A DNA stretch of 17,213 nt from Bacillota bacterium (GTDB lineage Bacteria > Bacillota_I > Bacilli_A > Acholeplasmatales > Acholeplasmataceae). The position numbers and the translations under genes were made by a program. Each line of letters opens with the position of its first letter. Position 1 is the first letter of the stretch. A model generated the notes under the pieces. That model made no database searches and was not told the origin of the DNA. It was given only the letters and a program-made list of their open reading frames with translations. Location of the stretch: contig SBGC01000047.1 of NCBI GenBank assembly GCA_006226985.1, forward strand, positions 1 through 17,213. The letters run 5' to 3'. Shown piece by piece: positions 15,534 through 17,213 of the stretch.

Positions 15534-17213
15534 TGACAGCATCACCATTCTTTTCATGCCACCAAGAAAGCTTACCAGTTTTTGTGATTTCATCGATGTC
15601 AGCTTTAGTGAGTGTTTCAACTTCAACTAAGTAGTGTGCAATTTTATCAAGTAAATCACGATTTTCTGTGATAATTTTTCTAGCTTCGTCATAGCAAGTC
15701 GTAATAATATGTCTAACTTCTTTATCGATTTCATGAGCAACTTGGTCAGAGAAGTTCTTTTCTTTGAAATAATCTCTTCCTAAGAAGACATTTCCGCCGC
15801 CAGTCTCATATTGGATAGGACCTAAATCACTCATGCCGTATTCAGTAACCATCGATCTAGCGATATGCGTAGCAACTTGGAAGTCGTTATAAGCTCCAGT
15901 AGTTACTGTATCAAAGACAATTTCTTCAGCAACACGACCACCTAGATAAGAAGTAATACGAGCAACTAACGATTTTTTAGTTTCTAAGAACTTTTCTTCA
16001 ATCGGAACCATAAGGTTATATCCACCCGCACGACCACGAGGAATGATGGTTACTTTTTGGACGACGTTAGCATCTTCAAGTTTTATACCGATGATTGCAT
16101 GACCTGCTTCATGATATGAAACAACTTTCTTTTCTTCAGCCGAATATTTTCGGCTCTTTTTAGCAGGTCCCATCATGACACGGTCAATGGCTTCATCCAT
16201 ATCCTGCTGACTGATCAGGGTTCTGTTGTCACGCGCTGCAAGCAAAGCAGCTTCGTTGAGCAAGTTTTCAATATCCGCACCGGAGAATCCTGGAATGCGG
16301 TGTGCGAATTCGGACAGTTTGATCTTTGGATCGAGTTTCTTGTTTCTGGCATGAACTTTCAAAATAGCTTCACGACCGCGAACATCTGGTAAGCTGATCG
16401 TGATTTGACGGTCAAAACGACCTGGTCTGAGCAACGCTGGGTCCAAAACATCGGGACGGTTGGTTGCTGCCATGATGATGATACCCATGTTGGTTGTAAA
16501 ACCATCCATTTCGACCAGAAGTTGGTTCAATGTTTGTTCTCTTTCATCATGTCCACCACCAAGTCCGGCACCACGCTGGCGTCCAACTGCATCGATTTCA
16601 TCGATAAATATGATACAGGGGGAATTCTCCTTGGCTACCTTGAACAGGTCACGAACGCGTGAAGCACCGACACCGACGAACATTTCGACGAAGTCAGACC
16701 CAGAGATAGAGAAGAAAGGCACGTTGGCTTCACCGGCTACGGCACGTGCAAGCAACGTCTTACCTGTACCCGGTGCACCGACAAGCAATACACCTTTGGG
16801 GATACGAGCACCCATATCAACATATTTCTTAGGTGTCTTAAGGAAGTCAATCAGTTCTTCCATTTCCTGTTTTTCTTCGTCACAACCCGCAACATCTTTG
16901 AAAGTGACTGTTTTTTCGCGGTTGAGTTTTGCTCGGTTTTTGGCGAAATCAAACGCTTTGGAATTCTGATTGTTCGCGTTTCTAAAAATGATAAACAAGA
17001 TCACGAGAACAAGAATCATCGGTACAAGATTGATTAGAACCGACCAAAATGTAATGCCGGATCTTGGAACAATCGATGTCTGTCCTCCCAAAGATTCGAC
17101 TTCAAGAAGAATCGTTTGTGCGTAATCCAGTGGCATGATGCCTTCGAAATTAACGGTGCCATAGGTGCTTGCTGAAGCACTGGTGGCGTAGAAGACACCG
17201 GTGATTTCCACTA
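15523..17213 (-). CDS. ftsH: ATP-dependent zinc metalloprotease FtsH, 5' end missing
   Basis: A membrane-bound AAA+ protease that degrades damaged membrane proteins and short-lived regulators. The frame is open to the window edge, so the GTG at 17211 is probably internal; numbering here starts there (562 residues). Order: end of the extracytoplasmic domain, TM2 about 57-77, AAA+ domain with Walker A GAPGTGKT (145-152), Walker B IIFIDEID (200-207) and the second region of homology (248-268, Arg fingers in RPGRFDR), then the peptidase domain with zinc ligands His367 and His371 in HEAGH and Asp443 in [11 protein letters not shown]. The C-terminus is normal and ends TGA directly followed by TAA. 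All catalytic residues are present. Upstream of about 16150 the G+C content is near 48-53 percent in sampled lines, against 35-38 percent in the 3' part. Residues in the protein stay normal across this change. Confidence 0.97.
   Translation of the reverse strand, partial: VEITGVFYATSASASTYGTVNFEGIMPLDYAQTILLEVESLGGQTSIVPRSGITFWSVLINLVPMILVLVILFIIFRNANNQNSKAFDFAKNRAKLNREKTVTFKDVAGCDEEKQEMEELIDFLKTPKKYVDMGARIPKGVLLVGAPGTGKTLLARAVAGEANVPFFSISGSDFVEMFVGVGASRVRDLFKVAKENSPCIIFIDEIDAVGRQRGAGLGGGHDEREQTLNQLLVEMDGFTTNMGIIIMAATNRPDVLDPALLRPGRFDRQITISLPDVRGREAILKVHARNKKLDPKIKLSEFAHRIPGFSGADIENLLNEAALLAARDNRTLISQQDMDEAIDRVMMGPAKKSRKYSAEEKKVVSYHEAGHAIIGIKLEDANVVQKVTIIPRGRAGGYNLMVPIEEKFLETKKSLVARITSYLGGRVAEEIVFDTVTTGAYNDFQVATHIARSMVTEYGMSDLGPIQYETGGGNVFLGRDYFKEKNFSDQVAHEIDKEVRHIITTCYDEARKIITENRDLLDKIAHYLVEVETLTKADIDEITKTGKLSWWHEKNGDAVNAA

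Noticed and set aside
15534..15626. Longer rqcP reading frame into ftsH
   Set aside because: The sequence belongs to ftsH in another frame, and the RqcP family starts at MRLDK.
16405..16969. Plus-strand open frames opposite ftsH
   Set aside because: They are by-products of the higher G+C content there; the minus-strand frame encodes clear AAA+ motifs.

Overview
This 17.2-kb window comes from a low-GC (roughly one-third G+C) bacterium of the Bacillota/Mollicutes side of the tree. The order rpoE - pyrG - fba is the classic Firmicutes order. In Bacillus subtilis spo0F lies between pyrG and fba; here it is absent, which fits a non-sporulating lineage. Tryptophan is written TGG in every gene and no TGA occurs inside a frame, so the standard code (11) is used. 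Together these suggest an Acholeplasma/Izemoplasma/Haloplasma-like organism or a close relative rather than a Mycoplasma or Spiroplasma. This placement is inference.

Region 1 (1-4440, + strand): the 3' part of rpoE (delta subunit of RNA polymerase, cut by the window edge) ends in a terminator. It is followed by a membrane-anchored YgjV-GNAT protein, then pyrG (CTP synthase), fba (class II fructose-bisphosphate aldolase) and a small helical protein of unknown function, ending in another terminator. The pyrG leader carries an initial GGGC at the expected start site plus a CU-rich terminator hairpin. This is the layout known for CTP-sensing reiterative transcription attenuation in B. subtilis.

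Region 2 (4450-7740): a 280-residue lipoprotein (+) converges on an NAD-dependent epimerase-like SDR (-), with the two stop codons overlapping. The SDR gene is divergent from an ALDH3-type aldehyde dehydrogenase (+), with facing promoters in a 69-bp gap. A strong hairpin that can work in both directions closes the region.

Region 3 (7748-13661, - strand): a MacB/LolD-type ABC ATPase overlaps an 839-residue FtsX/MacB-type permease, forming a two-gene ABC system. Downstream of it, with its own promoter, lies an 816-residue acidic lipoprotein with an FN3-like N-terminal domain, a long helical middle and a PPC-like beta domain at the C-terminus.

Region 4 (13713-17213, - strand): ftsH (membrane protease, 5' end outside the window) overlaps rqcP (S4-domain ribosome quality control factor). 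A terminator and a new extended -10 promoter then precede lysS (lysyl-tRNA synthetase). The ftsH part coding for the N-terminus and AAA+ domain is clearly richer in G+C than everything else. The change falls at about 16150, at the border between the AAA+ and peptidase domains.

Most of the window is housekeeping DNA. I see no CRISPR array, transposase, phage gene, tRNA or rRNA. The strongest points are the pyrG attenuator, the mosaic composition of ftsH, and the uncharacterised surface proteins. I do not see convincing evidence for a wholly new system.
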